Positions 1 through 7,861 of a stretch of 19,793 bases of DNA are shown piece after piece. Source of the stretch: JAHHLP01 sp041609895 (lineage in GTDB: Bacteria; Bacteroidota; Rhodothermia; Rhodothermales; JABDKH01); contig JBFIPX010000049.1 of assembly GCA_041609895.1 (NCBI GenBank), positions 1 to 19,793 on the forward strand, read 5' to 3'. The notes under the pieces were generated by a model. That model ran no database searches. It was given only the letters and a program-made list of their open reading frames with translations, and had not been told where the DNA came from. The position numbers and the translations under genes are program-made. The first letter of the stretch is position 1, and every line of letters starts with the position of its first letter.

Positions 1-97
1 AGCAGACGTGGACGCCGACGCCTGATATGGACTGAAAGGTCCACCGGCAGAATCCCACCAGACTCACCTCACTCGGCAATCCTGATGGGGGTCCTCG

Positions 98-170
98 TGG
101 AGCCAAGGGGAGTCGAACCCCTGACCTCTACAATGCCATTGTAGCGCTCTACCAACTGAGCTATGGCCCC
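98..170 (-). tRNA. tRNA-Ala (anticodon GGC)
   Basis: A full 73-nt cloverleaf can be folded on the minus strand. The acceptor stem is GGGGCCA/TGGCTCC with discriminator A. The D-arm contains AGCTCAGTTGGTAGAGC. The anticodon stem is CTACA/TGTAG around the loop ATGGCAT, which places anticodon GGC at 137-135 and reads GCC/GCU alanine codons. The T-arm contains GGGGTTCGACTCCCC. Base 3 G faces base 70 T, giving the G3:U70 wobble pair that is the classic identity element for alanyl-tRNA synthetase, so anticodon and acceptor agree. The 3' CCA is not encoded and must be added after transcription. No neighbouring tRNA is visible; downstream (1-97) there is only a weak 5-bp hairpin at 28-43. Confidence 0.97.
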
Positions 171-418
171 CAACGTCACCGCCAACGCCGACGGCGTGAT
201 CTACGGTGAGGCAACAATAATACGAACGCGACCCAGACACCGCGAGTTCTCGCCGCCATTTCTAACAAGTCTTCACTCCTGACAAGGCCGTCCACGAAAA
301 CGGCAGGGCCCGCCAACCGGCCACTACCATGAGGGAAGTCACCAGAAAATCTTGGTGTCGACCCAGAACAATCCTGAACGACCGCACCCTCCAAGGACTC
401 CGAGCGTACCGCGCCGCC
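171..418. other. Intergenic spacer, nothing recognised
   Basis: Between the tRNA-Ala and the terminator of the secreted nucleotidase I see no credible gene. The open frames that cross it are short, arginine/serine-rich and unlike any family I know. A TATTAT box on the minus strand at 217-222 lies about 47 bases upstream of the tRNA and could be its -10 element, but no matching -35 is evident, so I do not call a promoter. Confidence 0.5.
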
Positions 419-466
419 ACAAAAAATCGGGCCGCCCTGCCGGCAGTTGGCAAGGCGGCCCGATTT
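419..466 (-). terminator. Rho-independent terminator of the T9SS nucleotidase gene
   Basis: A perfect 13-bp stem (424-436 paired with 454-466, GGCGGCCCGATTT and its complement) with a 17-nt loop is followed on the minus strand by a run of six T (421-426 read in reverse). It lies about 20 bases after the stop codon of the nucleotidase gene. The A/T pairs at the foot of the stem merge with the U-tract, as in strong intrinsic terminators. Confidence 0.88.
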
Positions 467-487
467 ATCAGCTTGCGCCAATAATGT

Positions 488-2875
488 TTACTTGACGATC
501 GACATGAGTTTCGTCTCGACCCGACCTCCTGCCTCCAGCTGGTACACATACATACCGCTGGGAAGGCCGCTCGCGTCAATCGTCACTCGATACGCCCCGG
601 CCGCACGATCCCCATCGACCAGCTGCATCACCTCGCGTCCCAGAAGATCGTAAACGGTGAGGCCAACCTGGCTCGGTTTGTTCAATGAAAACCCTATCTC
701 GGTCGACTCGGCAAATGGGTTGGGATAGTTCTGCTCAAGGCCTACCTGCAAATCCGTCGACTCGTTGGCCAGTACCACCTGCTGTGAAGCTTCCAGATTC
801 CCGCCTTCCGCTTCTTCACCCTCACTAGCGTCATCGGACGCCCGCAGCAATGCCACCAGAACACTCGCCAGTTCAAGCAGGTTGTCGGCGTCTGCCTCTG
901 AGATTCTACCCGTCCGCCCGAAAGCCTCGACCTGGTTGACAAACGCCCCGATACGATTGATCGCCGTCTCAGTCTGCCCTTCTTCAATCTTGCGAGCAAT
1001 GCCCTCGAGCTTCTTTGTCAACGCATTGCCTTGCCCACGGTTAAGATCTCCCGACTCGATGAGCGCCGCCACCGCTGCAAACAAATCGTCAAGAGTTCCC
1101 TGAAGCGATCGAACCTGAATACGCCCCTCGCCACCGACAGGGTAGTCGGCAGCCGTAATGAGGCCGCCGAGCGGACCGGCGATGAAGTTCCGCAGCGTCT
1201 GCTGGTCAGTCACACCCAGCGCCGTAAATGGCGCCCCGCGGTATGGGTATTGGTCGCCGCCCCGCGCAAGAAAGTCGCCGGTGGCGATGTTCACCGAGGG
1301 AGCTCCGGGCACGACCGCACCTCCCGCCACAATCGCGGTACCGTCGTTGAGCCGCACGTCAAGGATTCGATTCCCCGGCGTCACGACATTCCCATCACCG
1401 TCCAGCTCCTGCGGCATGCCATCCGGATTGTACGTGAATCGGAATCCGGCTACCTGTGCAAACCGCCCGGTACCCGAGCCGGAGCCAATGGCAGACACCG
1501 CGTTCTCCATGATCTCCTTGAATTGCTCGGCCGGAATGTCGGGGATGATCGTCAGGAAATTGCCGAACGGCAGGATGTCGAACGTCGTCAACTCGCTGAT
1601 GTCGCCCGGAGGCAAGACGTTGTCGTTACGGATGCCGCCACCGTTCTGAAGCGCAACATGCGGAGGATCGACGCCGAAGTCGTCGGCGAGATCGGAAGCC
1701 TGCCACAATAACGCATCCGCGATCAGGTTACCCTCATTGGTCTCGCGCGAACGCACGTTGTTGCGGACACCATCCAACTCCACCTCGGAAACGCCAATGA
1801 TGTTGTCGGCAAGGCCGGCCACAAAGGCCGATACCGGGTCCACGATGTTCGCCTGGACGTCGGCGTCACCTTCGACGGCATCCGGATCGGCGCCGCTGAC
1901 GCGAACCGGACCACTACTCGCGTCGATGGAGGTCAGCACGCCGTCGCCATCGAATGTCACCTTCAGTCGACCCACGTACGCGAGCTGCCCGGTAGTCGTG
2001 ACTACCGGCACGTCGTTCCCGTCGGCATCGGTCGCGATGACCGGATAGGGCCCGAACTCTTCACCCTCGTCACCGGGAACGAGAAGGTCGCCCGGGTTGG
2101 CCAGCAACTCATCGCCGCCACCGGCGATCGCCACGTCAATACCTCGCAGCTGGCTGATAAGCTCAAGGTCCTCATCAATACCCTGGAGATGACTGATGAC
2201 AATAATCTTGTTGACTCCGGCCCCTTCCAACGCATCGATCTCGGCCTGCACCGCGCCGAGCACGTCCGGATTCACCACAACGTTTCGCGGGCTCGAGATG
2301 AACGGAAGATTGGGCGTCGTCGCGCCCACGATGCCGATGTTCTGACCGCCCGCAACCACGGTCGTGGATTTCGCGATCCGGCCCGCGCCCTCCAGAGCAC
2401 TCAAGCCGGGCTCGCCGCTCACATCCAGATTCGCACTCAAGAACGGCACTCCGTCGGCGATACCCCCGATGAAGTCGGCCAGGAAGTCGGGGCCGAGATC
2501 AAACTCGTGGTTGCCGATCGCAAGCGCGTCGTACCCCAGCGCCTCCACAAGCTGCGAATCAAAAAAGGGCACGCCATTGTCGATGCTGGCGTTAAGCTCC
2601 GGTCCGGCAAGAAAATTATCGCCCGACGACAGAAGAACGGAGGCATCCGAATCGCCCGCCGCGTCGGCCCGCAAGGCGTCCACAACCGCCTTGAAACGCG
2701 CCGCGCCGCCAAAGTCCTCAAGGCCGGAGCCCAGATTGATCAGCTGCGACTCAGCATCGTTGTTGTGAAGGATAGTAAGAGTGAAATCCTGAGCCGCGGC
2801 AGGAGATCCAAGGCCGAGTACAAACAGTATGGCCGCCGCTGCCAGTAGCGGCGCAATTCGTAAATGACGTTTCAT
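488..2875 (-). CDS. Secreted 5'-nucleotidase/metallophosphatase with FIMAH domain and type IX sorting signal
   Basis: 795 aa. A signal peptide (about residues 1-29, ending PAAAQ) precedes a calcineurin-like metallophosphatase domain with TILHNNDAES (34-43), SSGDNF (83-88), GNHEFD (121-126) and SHLQG (228-232). The C-terminal 5'-nucleotidase substrate domain follows, with NEGNLIADALL (380-390) and NGGGIR (411-416). Residues about 594-680 match a FIMAH domain (LIESGDLNRGQGNALTKKL ... AINRIGAFVNQV). The end (713-795) is a type A type IX secretion sorting domain with QNYPNPF, YDLLGREV and GLPSGMYVYQL. By family it removes phosphate from nucleotides or cyclic nucleotides outside the cell for phosphate and nucleoside salvage; the exact substrate is unknown. 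Metal-ligand positions differ from UshA: Glu42 replaces the usual ND-x-H histidine, and GGGDE (252-256) replaces GH-S-Q/H. No clear Shine-Dalgarno precedes the ATG. Monocistronic, ending at a strong terminator. Confidence 0.9.
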   Translation of the reverse strand: MKRHLRIAPLLAAAAILFVLGLGSPAAAQDFTLTILHNNDAESQLINLGSGLEDFGGAARFKAVVDALRADAAGDSDASVLLSSGDNFLAGPELNASIDNGVPFFDSQLVEALGYDALAIGNHEFDLGPDFLADFIGGIADGVPFLSANLDVSGEPGLSALEGAGRIAKSTTVVAGGQNIGIVGATTPNLPFISSPRNVVVNPDVLGAVQAEIDALEGAGVNKIIVISHLQGIDEDLELISQLRGIDVAIAGGGDELLANPGDLLVPGDEGEEFGPYPVIATDADGNDVPVVTTTGQLAYVGRLKVTFDGDGVLTSIDASSGPVRVSGADPDAVEGDADVQANIVDPVSAFVAGLADNIIGVSEVELDGVRNNVRSRETNEGNLIADALLWQASDLADDFGVDPPHVALQNGGGIRNDNVLPPGDISELTTFDILPFGNFLTIIPDIPAEQFKEIMENAVSAIGSGSGTGRFAQVAGFRFTYNPDGMPQELDGDGNVVTPGNRILDVRLNDGTAIVAGGAVVPGAPSVNIATGDFLARGGDQYPYRGAPFTALGVTDQQTLRNFIAGPLGGLITAADYPVGGEGRIQVRSLQGTLDDLFAAVAALIESGDLNRGQGNALTKKLEGIARKIEEGQTETAINRIGAFVNQVEAFGRTGRISEADADNLLELASVLVALLRASDDASEGEEAEGGNLEASQQVVLANESTDLQVGLEQNYPNPFAESTEIGFSLNKPSQVGLTVYDLLGREVMQLVDGDRAAGAYRVTIDASGLPSGMYVYQLEAGGRVETKLMSIVK

Positions 2876-2946
2876 GGGAAATAGATGTTTTTGACAGTGA
2901 CCTTAAATGGAACCGAATAGCCGAACTGCTCGGCATCCGAACGACG

Positions 2947-2976
2947 CGTCTAGCGAACTGCAGACAAGCGTGTCAA
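2947..2976 (-). promoter_or_regulatory. Candidate promoter for the T9SS nucleotidase gene
   Basis: On the minus strand a perfect TTGACA (2976-2971) is followed after 18 bases by TAGACG (2952-2947), a weak -10. It would start transcription about 65 bases before the ATG at 2875. The rest of the 2876-3123 spacer shows nothing else I can name. The call rests on pattern only. Confidence 0.3.
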
Positions 2977-3123
2977 GGCTGGGTGACGCGACTGGATTCG
3001 ACCGGACTGACCCGGGACCTGAACAGTACACGGTATCCGATTCAGTTGCAAGCCTTTTTGCGGTTTGTTCACGGGACTCCTCCCGGCTCATGTACCTTTC
3101 CGTGTTGAATCGTAGGTATCTGT

Positions 3124-3933
3124 CTACAGGTCGCCAAGCAGCTTGAGCCACCGGTTCCACGCCGCATCCAGAGCCAACGCATTCGGCGTTCCCGCTTCGT
3201 CTGTCATCCCGCGCCGCATGAATCCGTGGCCGGCGCCGTCATAGATGACCGGCTCGTAGCGCTTACCCGCCGACTCCATCAACTGGGTTGATTGAGGTAC
3301 GGTAGCGTTCACGCGGTTGTCGTTGCCGCCGTAGAATCCAAAGACGGGCGCGGCGATCCGCTCGATCGATTCCGCGTCGTCGGGTCCGGTGCCGTAAAAG
3401 ACGAAGGCCGCCTTCAAATCCGAGCGATTCGTTGCAAAACGAAAAGTCTGTGACCCACCCCAGCAAAACCCGGCGACTGCCACGTCGCCATTTGCTGCAG
3501 GCAGGCCGGAGACATGGTCGGCGACAGCGTCCAGATCCGCCGTGATCTGGTCTGGCGGAAGCTGATAGAGAGCCTCCCGGGCAGCGTCGGAATCCGGGAA
3601 GTCGCTCGTCTTTCCACCGTCCGGCCCCATTGCCGACAACAGGTCGGGCGCGATCGCGATGTAGCCCGCTTCTGCCAGTCGGTCGGCAACGCTGCGTACC
3701 CAGTCGTTGAGTCCGCGATTTTCATGGATGACAATGACCGCTGTCGCAGGATCTTCGACTTCCGGAAACACGACGAACGCATACACCTGCCGCTCACCCT
3801 GCGGAATCACAACCCACTCGTGATGCCTCGGCGAGTTCTCGAGCCGCTCCTTCACAGTGTCTTGTGCAAAGAGAGAGACCGACCCGAAGCAGAAGGTGGC
3901 AAGTAAGACCAGAATTGTAGCGACGCGCGACAT
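3124..3933 (-). CDS. Exported dienelactone hydrolase family protein
   Basis: 269 aa alpha/beta hydrolase. Residues 1-24 form a signal peptide (hydrophobic core TILVLLATFCFGSVSLFAQ), so the enzyme is predicted to act in the periplasm, unlike classical cytoplasmic dienelactone hydrolases. The catalytic triad is visible: Cys157 in the nucleophile elbow GFCWGGS, Asp205 in YGGNDNRVN and His236 in DGAGHGFMR. HENRGLN (70-76) carries the conserved Glu of the family that gates the nucleophilic cysteine. Family members hydrolyse dienelactone or other small esters/lactones; the substrate here cannot be told. No Shine-Dalgarno is seen before the ATG. It stands alone, transcribed away from the symporter operon, with 248 bases separating it from the next minus-strand gene. 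Confidence 0.87.
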   Translation of the reverse strand: MSRVATILVLLATFCFGSVSLFAQDTVKERLENSPRHHEWVVIPQGERQVYAFVVFPEVEDPATAVIVIHENRGLNDWVRSVADRLAEAGYIAIAPDLLSAMGPDGGKTSDFPDSDAAREALYQLPPDQITADLDAVADHVSGLPAANGDVAVAGFCWGGSQTFRFATNRSDLKAAFVFYGTGPDDAESIERIAAPVFGFYGGNDNRVNATVPQSTQLMESAGKRYEPVIYDGAGHGFMRRGMTDEAGTPNALALDAAWNRWLKLLGDL

Positions 3934-3969
3934 CTTGGGAACCGTTTGATCGTAAGGTTTAGTTCCTGA

Positions 3970-4000
3970 AATATAGGCCTTGCCGCCGCGCCCGCGTGAA
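3970..4000 (-). promoter_or_regulatory. Candidate promoter for the dienelactone hydrolase gene
   Basis: On the minus strand TTCACG (4000-3995) is followed after 19 bases by TATATTTC (3975-3968). The latter matches seven of the eight positions of the Bacteroidota -7 element TAnnTTTG, but the -33 TTG is imperfect (TTC). The predicted start is about 30 bases before the ATG. No equally good element was found for the divergent symporter operon within 3934-4110. Confidence 0.38.
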
Positions 4001-4110
4001 CGCCACGTACGCAGACTGCGAGCTATTCGGTATTATTACGGCGCCGACAAGCTCCCGACAACTGGGGGCAGCGAGCGACACCCAATTCGGTCCGAAAGGA
4101 CAGTTCAGAC

Positions 4111-4389
4111 ATGCGATCAAAAGAGACGCAGCGCTACTGGAGACGAAACCTCTCCTATCTAGCAGTCCTGCTGGCTATCTGGGCTTTGGTGTCGTTCGGA
4201 TTCGGAATCCTTCTGGTAGACGAACTCGATGCCATCCGCATCGGTGGATTCAAGCTCGGCTTCTGGTTCGCGCAACAGGGTGCGATCTACGTATTCGTCA
4301 TCCTGATTTTCGCCTACGTCTTTCTCATGAATCGGCTGGACAAGAAGTTCAGTCTGGATGAGAAGTCCGACGCCTCTCCCGGCCAATGA
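4111..4389 (+). CDS. Small subunit of sodium:solute symporter (DUF4212)
   Basis: 92 aa with two predicted transmembrane helices (about 15-36 and 50-71) and charged ends. The N-terminus YWRRNLSYLAVLLAIWALVS and the segment FWFAQQGAIYVFVILIFAYVF match the DUF4212 / TIGR03647 family of putative small subunits that pair with VC_2705-type sodium:solute symporters. Its function is not known in detail; it is thought to assemble with or stabilise the large permease in the inner membrane. An AAAGGA Shine-Dalgarno (4095-4100) ten bases before the ATG supports this start. The large subunit begins 42 bases after its stop, as expected for this gene pair. Confidence 0.92.
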   Translation: MRSKETQRYWRRNLSYLAVLLAIWALVSFGFGILLVDELDAIRIGGFKLGFWFAQQGAIYVFVILIFAYVFLMNRLDKKFSLDEKSDASPGQ

Positions 4390-4431
4390 AGCTCTGACTC
4401 CTGTGCTCATCAACGAACACCTGCACCGCCG

Positions 4432-6138
4432 ATGACCGTACAAGCGTGGACCTTTACCATGGTGGGTTTGTCGTTCGCGCTATACATCGGCGTGGCGATC
4501 TGGTCTCGGGCGCGTTCGACCGGTGAGTTTTATGTAGCAGGCGGCAAGGTACCTGCCGTCGTAAACGGCATGGCCACCGCAGCCGATTGGATGAGTGCCG
4601 CATCTTTCATCTCGATGGCAGGGCTCATCTCCTTCATGGGCCGCGATGGAAGTGTCTATCTCATGGGGTGGACCGGCGGCTACGTGTTATTGGCTCTACT
4701 GCTGGCACCCTATCTCCGAAAGTTCGGCAAGTTCACCGTGCCGGATTTCGTCGGCGACCGCTACTACTCGCAGACCGCGCGGTTTGTAGCCGTCGTCTGT
4801 GCCATCTTCGTTTCGTTCACGTACGTCGCCGGACAGATGCGCGGCGTCGGTATCGTCTTCTCCAGATTCCTGGAAATCGATATCAATCTTGGTGTGGCGA
4901 TTGGGATGGGAATCGTCTTCTTCTACGCCGTGCTGGGCGGCATGAAGGGCATTACGTACACCCAGGTTGCCCAATACTGCGTGTTGATCTTCGCGTACCT
5001 CGTGCCGGCCATATTCATCTCCATGCTGATGACGGGCAACGTCGTACCACAACTGGGATTTGGCGATACACTCGCCGACGGCTCGGGCGAATTTCTCCTG
5101 GACAAACTAGACGCCTTGAGTCGCGATCTCGGCTTTGACGCATATACGGATGGACAGCGCGGTCGACTCGACGTTTTCTTCATCACCGCATCATTGATGG
5201 TGGGCACTGCCGGCCTGCCGCACGTAATCGTTCGCTTCTACACCGTACCGAAGGTGTCGGCCGCCCGCAGTTCTGCCGGCTGGGCTCTGCTCTTCATCGC
5301 TCTGCTATACACGTGCGCTCCTGCCGTCGCGGCATTCGCGCGGACCAACCTGCTGACCACGGTTGACAATGCACCCTATGCGGACGTGCCGGACTGGTTC
5401 AAGAACTGGGAATCAACAGGCCTCATCCAGTTTGAAGACAAGAACGGTGACGGGCTCATTCAATACGTCGGACCGCACGCACAAGTACAGAACGAACTGA
5501 CGATCGATCGGGATATCATGGTGCTCGCCAATCCCGAGATTGCGCAACTTCCGGCGTGGGTCATAGGCCTCGTGGCCGCAGGTGGTCTCGCAGCGGCGCT
5601 GTCTACGGCGGCCGGACTACTGCTCGTGATGTCTACGTCGGTTGCCCATGATCTTCTCAAGAAAGGACTACTCCCCTCCATATCTGAACACACCGAATTG
5701 ACGACGGCAAGGGTGGTCGCAGGTATCGCCGTATGCGTGGCCGGCTACTTTGGAATCAACCCGCCCGGCTTTGTCGCACAGGTCGTTGCTTTTGCCTTCG
5801 GCCTGGCAGCAGCTTCATTCTTTCCCGCAATCATCCTGGGAATCTTCTCGAAACGATTGAACAAGTACGGCGCCATCAGTGGAATGGTCGTGGGGATTGT
5901 ATTTACTGCCGCTTACATCATCTATTTCAAATTCGTTCATCCCGAGCTTAATTCGGAGGCGCACTGGTTCATGGGCATTTCGCCGGAGGGAATCGGCACG
6001 ATAGGTGCAATGCTGAACGTGGCGGTGGCGCTTACAATCTCGTACGTCACGCCGGCCCCTCCTCATCATATCCGCGCGCTGGTCGACGACATTCGAGTGC
6101 CTCGTGGTGCCGGAGAAGCTCATGAAGTTTCGGCCTGA
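4432..6138 (+). CDS. Sodium:solute symporter large subunit, VC_2705 subfamily (ActP-like)
   Basis: 568 aa polytopic inner-membrane protein of the solute:sodium symporter (SSS) family, with about 13 hydrophobic helices. Recognisable segments are STGEFYVAGG and ATAADWMSAASF near the N-terminus, VPDFVGDRYYS, TYVAGQMRGVGIVFSRF, and LVAAGGLAAALSTAAGLLLV. A loop at about 336-343 (DKNGDGLI) resembles an EF-hand Ca2+ loop; I recall this insertion as usual for the subfamily. Relatives such as ActP take up acetate or other short carboxylates with Na+, and substrate is an inference here. It follows the DUF4212 subunit in a two-gene operon. The start lacks a visible Shine-Dalgarno, so translation may be coupled to the upstream gene. 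Confidence 0.92.
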   Translation: MTVQAWTFTMVGLSFALYIGVAIWSRARSTGEFYVAGGKVPAVVNGMATAADWMSAASFISMAGLISFMGRDGSVYLMGWTGGYVLLALLLAPYLRKFGKFTVPDFVGDRYYSQTARFVAVVCAIFVSFTYVAGQMRGVGIVFSRFLEIDINLGVAIGMGIVFFYAVLGGMKGITYTQVAQYCVLIFAYLVPAIFISMLMTGNVVPQLGFGDTLADGSGEFLLDKLDALSRDLGFDAYTDGQRGRLDVFFITASLMVGTAGLPHVIVRFYTVPKVSAARSSAGWALLFIALLYTCAPAVAAFARTNLLTTVDNAPYADVPDWFKNWESTGLIQFEDKNGDGLIQYVGPHAQVQNELTIDRDIMVLANPEIAQLPAWVIGLVAAGGLAAALSTAAGLLLVMSTSVAHDLLKKGLLPSISEHTELTTARVVAGIAVCVAGYFGINPPGFVAQVVAFAFGLAAASFFPAIILGIFSKRLNKYGAISGMVVGIVFTAAYIIYFKFVHPELNSEAHWFMGISPEGIGTIGAMLNVAVALTISYVTPAPPHHIRALVDDIRVPRGAGEAHEVSA

Positions 6139-6296
6139 TTCAACGGCATACCGGGCGGTCCACTCGACTGGCAGTTAACGATACCATGCATGACTGCCTC
6201 CTCCGGGACCGTCGTCTTCAACCACAACCTCAACGCTCCCGTCCACCTTTGGCAGTCAGGCGATGTCGGCTCGAACGGCCGACCCCTCGCTGATGA
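6139..6296. other. Convergent spacer with small inverted repeats
   Basis: This lies between the 3' ends of the symporter gene and the PD40 gene. TGACTGCC (6191-6198) can pair either with GGCAGT at 6170-6175 or with GGCAGTCA at 6251-6258, and a 6-bp hairpin GTCGGC/GCCGAC sits at 6265-6283, 13 bases after the PD40 stop on its strand. None has a U-tract, so these are not clear intrinsic terminators. Confidence 0.35.
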
Positions 6297-7214
6297 TCAA
6301 CGATTCACCCCGTCTCGCTCCCGCTTGCGAATCGCGGCGGCCGGCACGAATACCGGCCCTCCGTCGAACGCAGCATGCGTGGTCAGTCTGGTCAACGCGC
6401 GGCTCTCAATGTCGACCGTCCAAACGTCCCAATTCAACGTGCTGTCGGGTTGACCGCCGAAAGCCAACACGCGACCATCCGGAGACCACGCCGGCACAAG
6501 GTCGTTTCCAGGACGATTTGTAAGCCTCTTGACCGCACCGCTCTCGAGATCCAGCGTTGCAATCTCAGCTTGACCCTCAAACAGCATATCGAAAGCAACC
6601 GTTGTGCCGTCCGGTGACCAAACAGGATGGCCCGCATACTCGGTCGGCGAGGACAAGCGTCTTGGACCCGCCTCCATATTTCGGATGTCGAGGTTGCTGA
6701 GAACCCACCCCGCGGCCTCTTTGCGCGCAAATAGTATCCTCGTACCGTCCGGCGACCATGACGGATAACGATCTATTTCTGGATCGTCGGTAAGCTGCCT
6801 CTCTCCTGTGCCATCAGTACGAGAGATAAAGAGGTCCTCACTTCCACCACGCACGTCAGAGTAGGCGATCCACCATCCGTCGGGAGACCACGATGGCGCG
6901 TTCTCCGCAGCGGGATCCGGAAACAGGTCGTCGTCTCCGGAAACCAGCATCGTACGACCACCCTCGTAGCGCTGGTGCACGATTCGATTGTTTGCTGCGT
7001 CAAATCGAGGAGACCCTTCGGGCGAGTCCCCCGCAACGACGGCGATTATTTCACCACTTTCGGGATGCACGGCATAGACATCACCGCTACCCGACCTCGC
7101 CGACGAAAACACGATCCACCCCATCGCCTCAGCACCAGAGGTTGACGAGGACTGCGCCCAAACCGAAATCCCTCCGAAGCCAAGAGCCACGACCAGCATC
7201 CATCCCCTGACCAT
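6297..7214 (-). CDS. Periplasmic PD40 (TolB-like) beta-propeller protein
   Basis: About 305 aa from the ATG at 7214. The frame also opens upstream with TTG at 7238, adding eight basic residues; I prefer the ATG because it gives a standard signal peptide (hydrophobic core MLVVALGFGGISVWAQ). The mature protein has four clear PD40 (WD40-like) blades, each with WSPDG, at about 109, 153, 199 and 243, and degenerate blades at both ends (GSPRFD, GGPVFVP). These blades resemble those of TolB, but the TolB N-terminal domain is absent and there is no peptidase domain, so it is probably a binding or scaffold propeller rather than TolB. It lies 40 bases downstream of the four-helix membrane protein gene and is probably co-transcribed with it. 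Confidence 0.85.
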   Translation of the reverse strand: MVRGWMLVVALGFGGISVWAQSSSTSGAEAMGWIVFSSARSGSGDVYAVHPESGEIIAVVAGDSPEGSPRFDAANNRIVHQRYEGGRTMLVSGDDDLFPDPAAENAPSWSPDGWWIAYSDVRGGSEDLFISRTDGTGERQLTDDPEIDRYPSWSPDGTRILFARKEAAGWVLSNLDIRNMEAGPRRLSSPTEYAGHPVWSPDGTTVAFDMLFEGQAEIATLDLESGAVKRLTNRPGNDLVPAWSPDGRVLAFGGQPDSTLNWDVWTVDIESRALTRLTTHAAFDGGPVFVPAAAIRKRERDGVNR

Positions 7215-7254
7215 TGTGCGCACCCGTCGATGACGCAACCCGCTTGCTAATGTA

Positions 7255-7710
7255 TTACTCGACCGCTTCCTCTCCCCCGGCGTGGACCAACCGTCCGCCG
7301 TACAGTATGCCGCCGACCTGAATGAGCGTCACAACAAACCCAACCCACGGCGGCTGCACTGATTTCATCATCGCCTCCATGACGGCCACTTCGTCCGGAC
7401 GGCTCAGATCCTCATGCACTTTCGAGGCCTCACTATAGGCCATGACAAACCCGAGCACCAGCGCCACGACCGCCAGGATCTTGACAGCCTGGTCCTGCTT
7501 GGCGATCACCTTGCAAACATATCCTCCGACAGCTGCCGAGACAAAACTCAGTATCAGGCTAACAATGATCCATATCCCCGACACGTTGTAGCTGCCTTCC
7601 TGGTACGACCCGTCTACCCCAAGCACAAAGAAGGCCAAAGAGTACGTGATAAAGACGGCAAGAAAGATCGCCACGTAGCCGACGACGACTCCGATGATGT
7701 TCCGAACCAT
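7255..7710 (-). CDS. Four-helix membrane protein of unknown function
   Basis: 151 aa, family not recognised. Four hydrophobic segments are predicted, at about 5-30, 46-68, 77-93 and 121-138, with a short acidic/polar stretch between helices 3 and 4 (EASKVHEDLSRPDEVAV). Small residues (VSAAVGGYV, VGGILYGG) suggest close helix packing. The frame is open upstream for 54 more codons, but the ATG at 7710 is chosen because a GGAGGG Shine-Dalgarno (7723-7718) sits seven bases before it and a promoter lies directly upstream; the upstream residues are not protein-like. The PD40 propeller gene follows after 40 bases, suggesting a membrane/periplasm pair, but no function can be assigned. Confidence 0.75.
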   Translation of the reverse strand: MVRNIIGVVVGYVAIFLAVFITYSLAFFVLGVDGSYQEGSYNVSGIWIIVSLILSFVSAAVGGYVCKVIAKQDQAVKILAVVALVLGFVMAYSEASKVHEDLSRPDEVAVMEAMMKSVQPPWVGFVVTLIQVGGILYGGRLVHAGGEEAVE

Positions 7711-7738
7711 GTGCACGCCCTCCGATAAGTGATTTGCG

Positions 7739-7769
7739 AATATAACCCCCAAGTGATCTTGTCTGTCAA
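7739..7769 (-). promoter_or_regulatory. Promoter of the four-helix protein/PD40 operon
   Basis: On the minus strand TTGACA (7769-7764) is followed after 19 bases by TATATT (7744-7739), extended to TATATTCG (seven of eight matches to the Bacteroidota TAnnTTTG element). The expected start is about 20 bases before the ATG at 7710, which leaves just enough room for the GGAGGG ribosome site. This is the best promoter-like match in the window. Confidence 0.55.
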
Positions 7770-7861
7770 GAGCCATGCGAGCTACGTCACAACGCACGAC
7801 GCTGACTCCGGTCGCGAAAATGACTCTCGGAATGCCTCGACTTGGACGTTTTGCAATAACG

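Noticed and set aside
2907..3146. Open frame of 79 codons on the plus strand between the two minus-strand genes
   Set aside because: Low-complexity, Ser/Arg/Asp-rich product with no signal, domain or ribosome site, and it overlaps the 3' end of the dienelactone hydrolase gene.
5431..5470. EF-hand-like loop DKNGDGLI in the symporter as a novel Ca2+ switch
   Set aside because: As I recall, this loop is a regular feature of VC_2705-type symporters, and the last ligand position is not acidic, so it is not a distinctive finding here.
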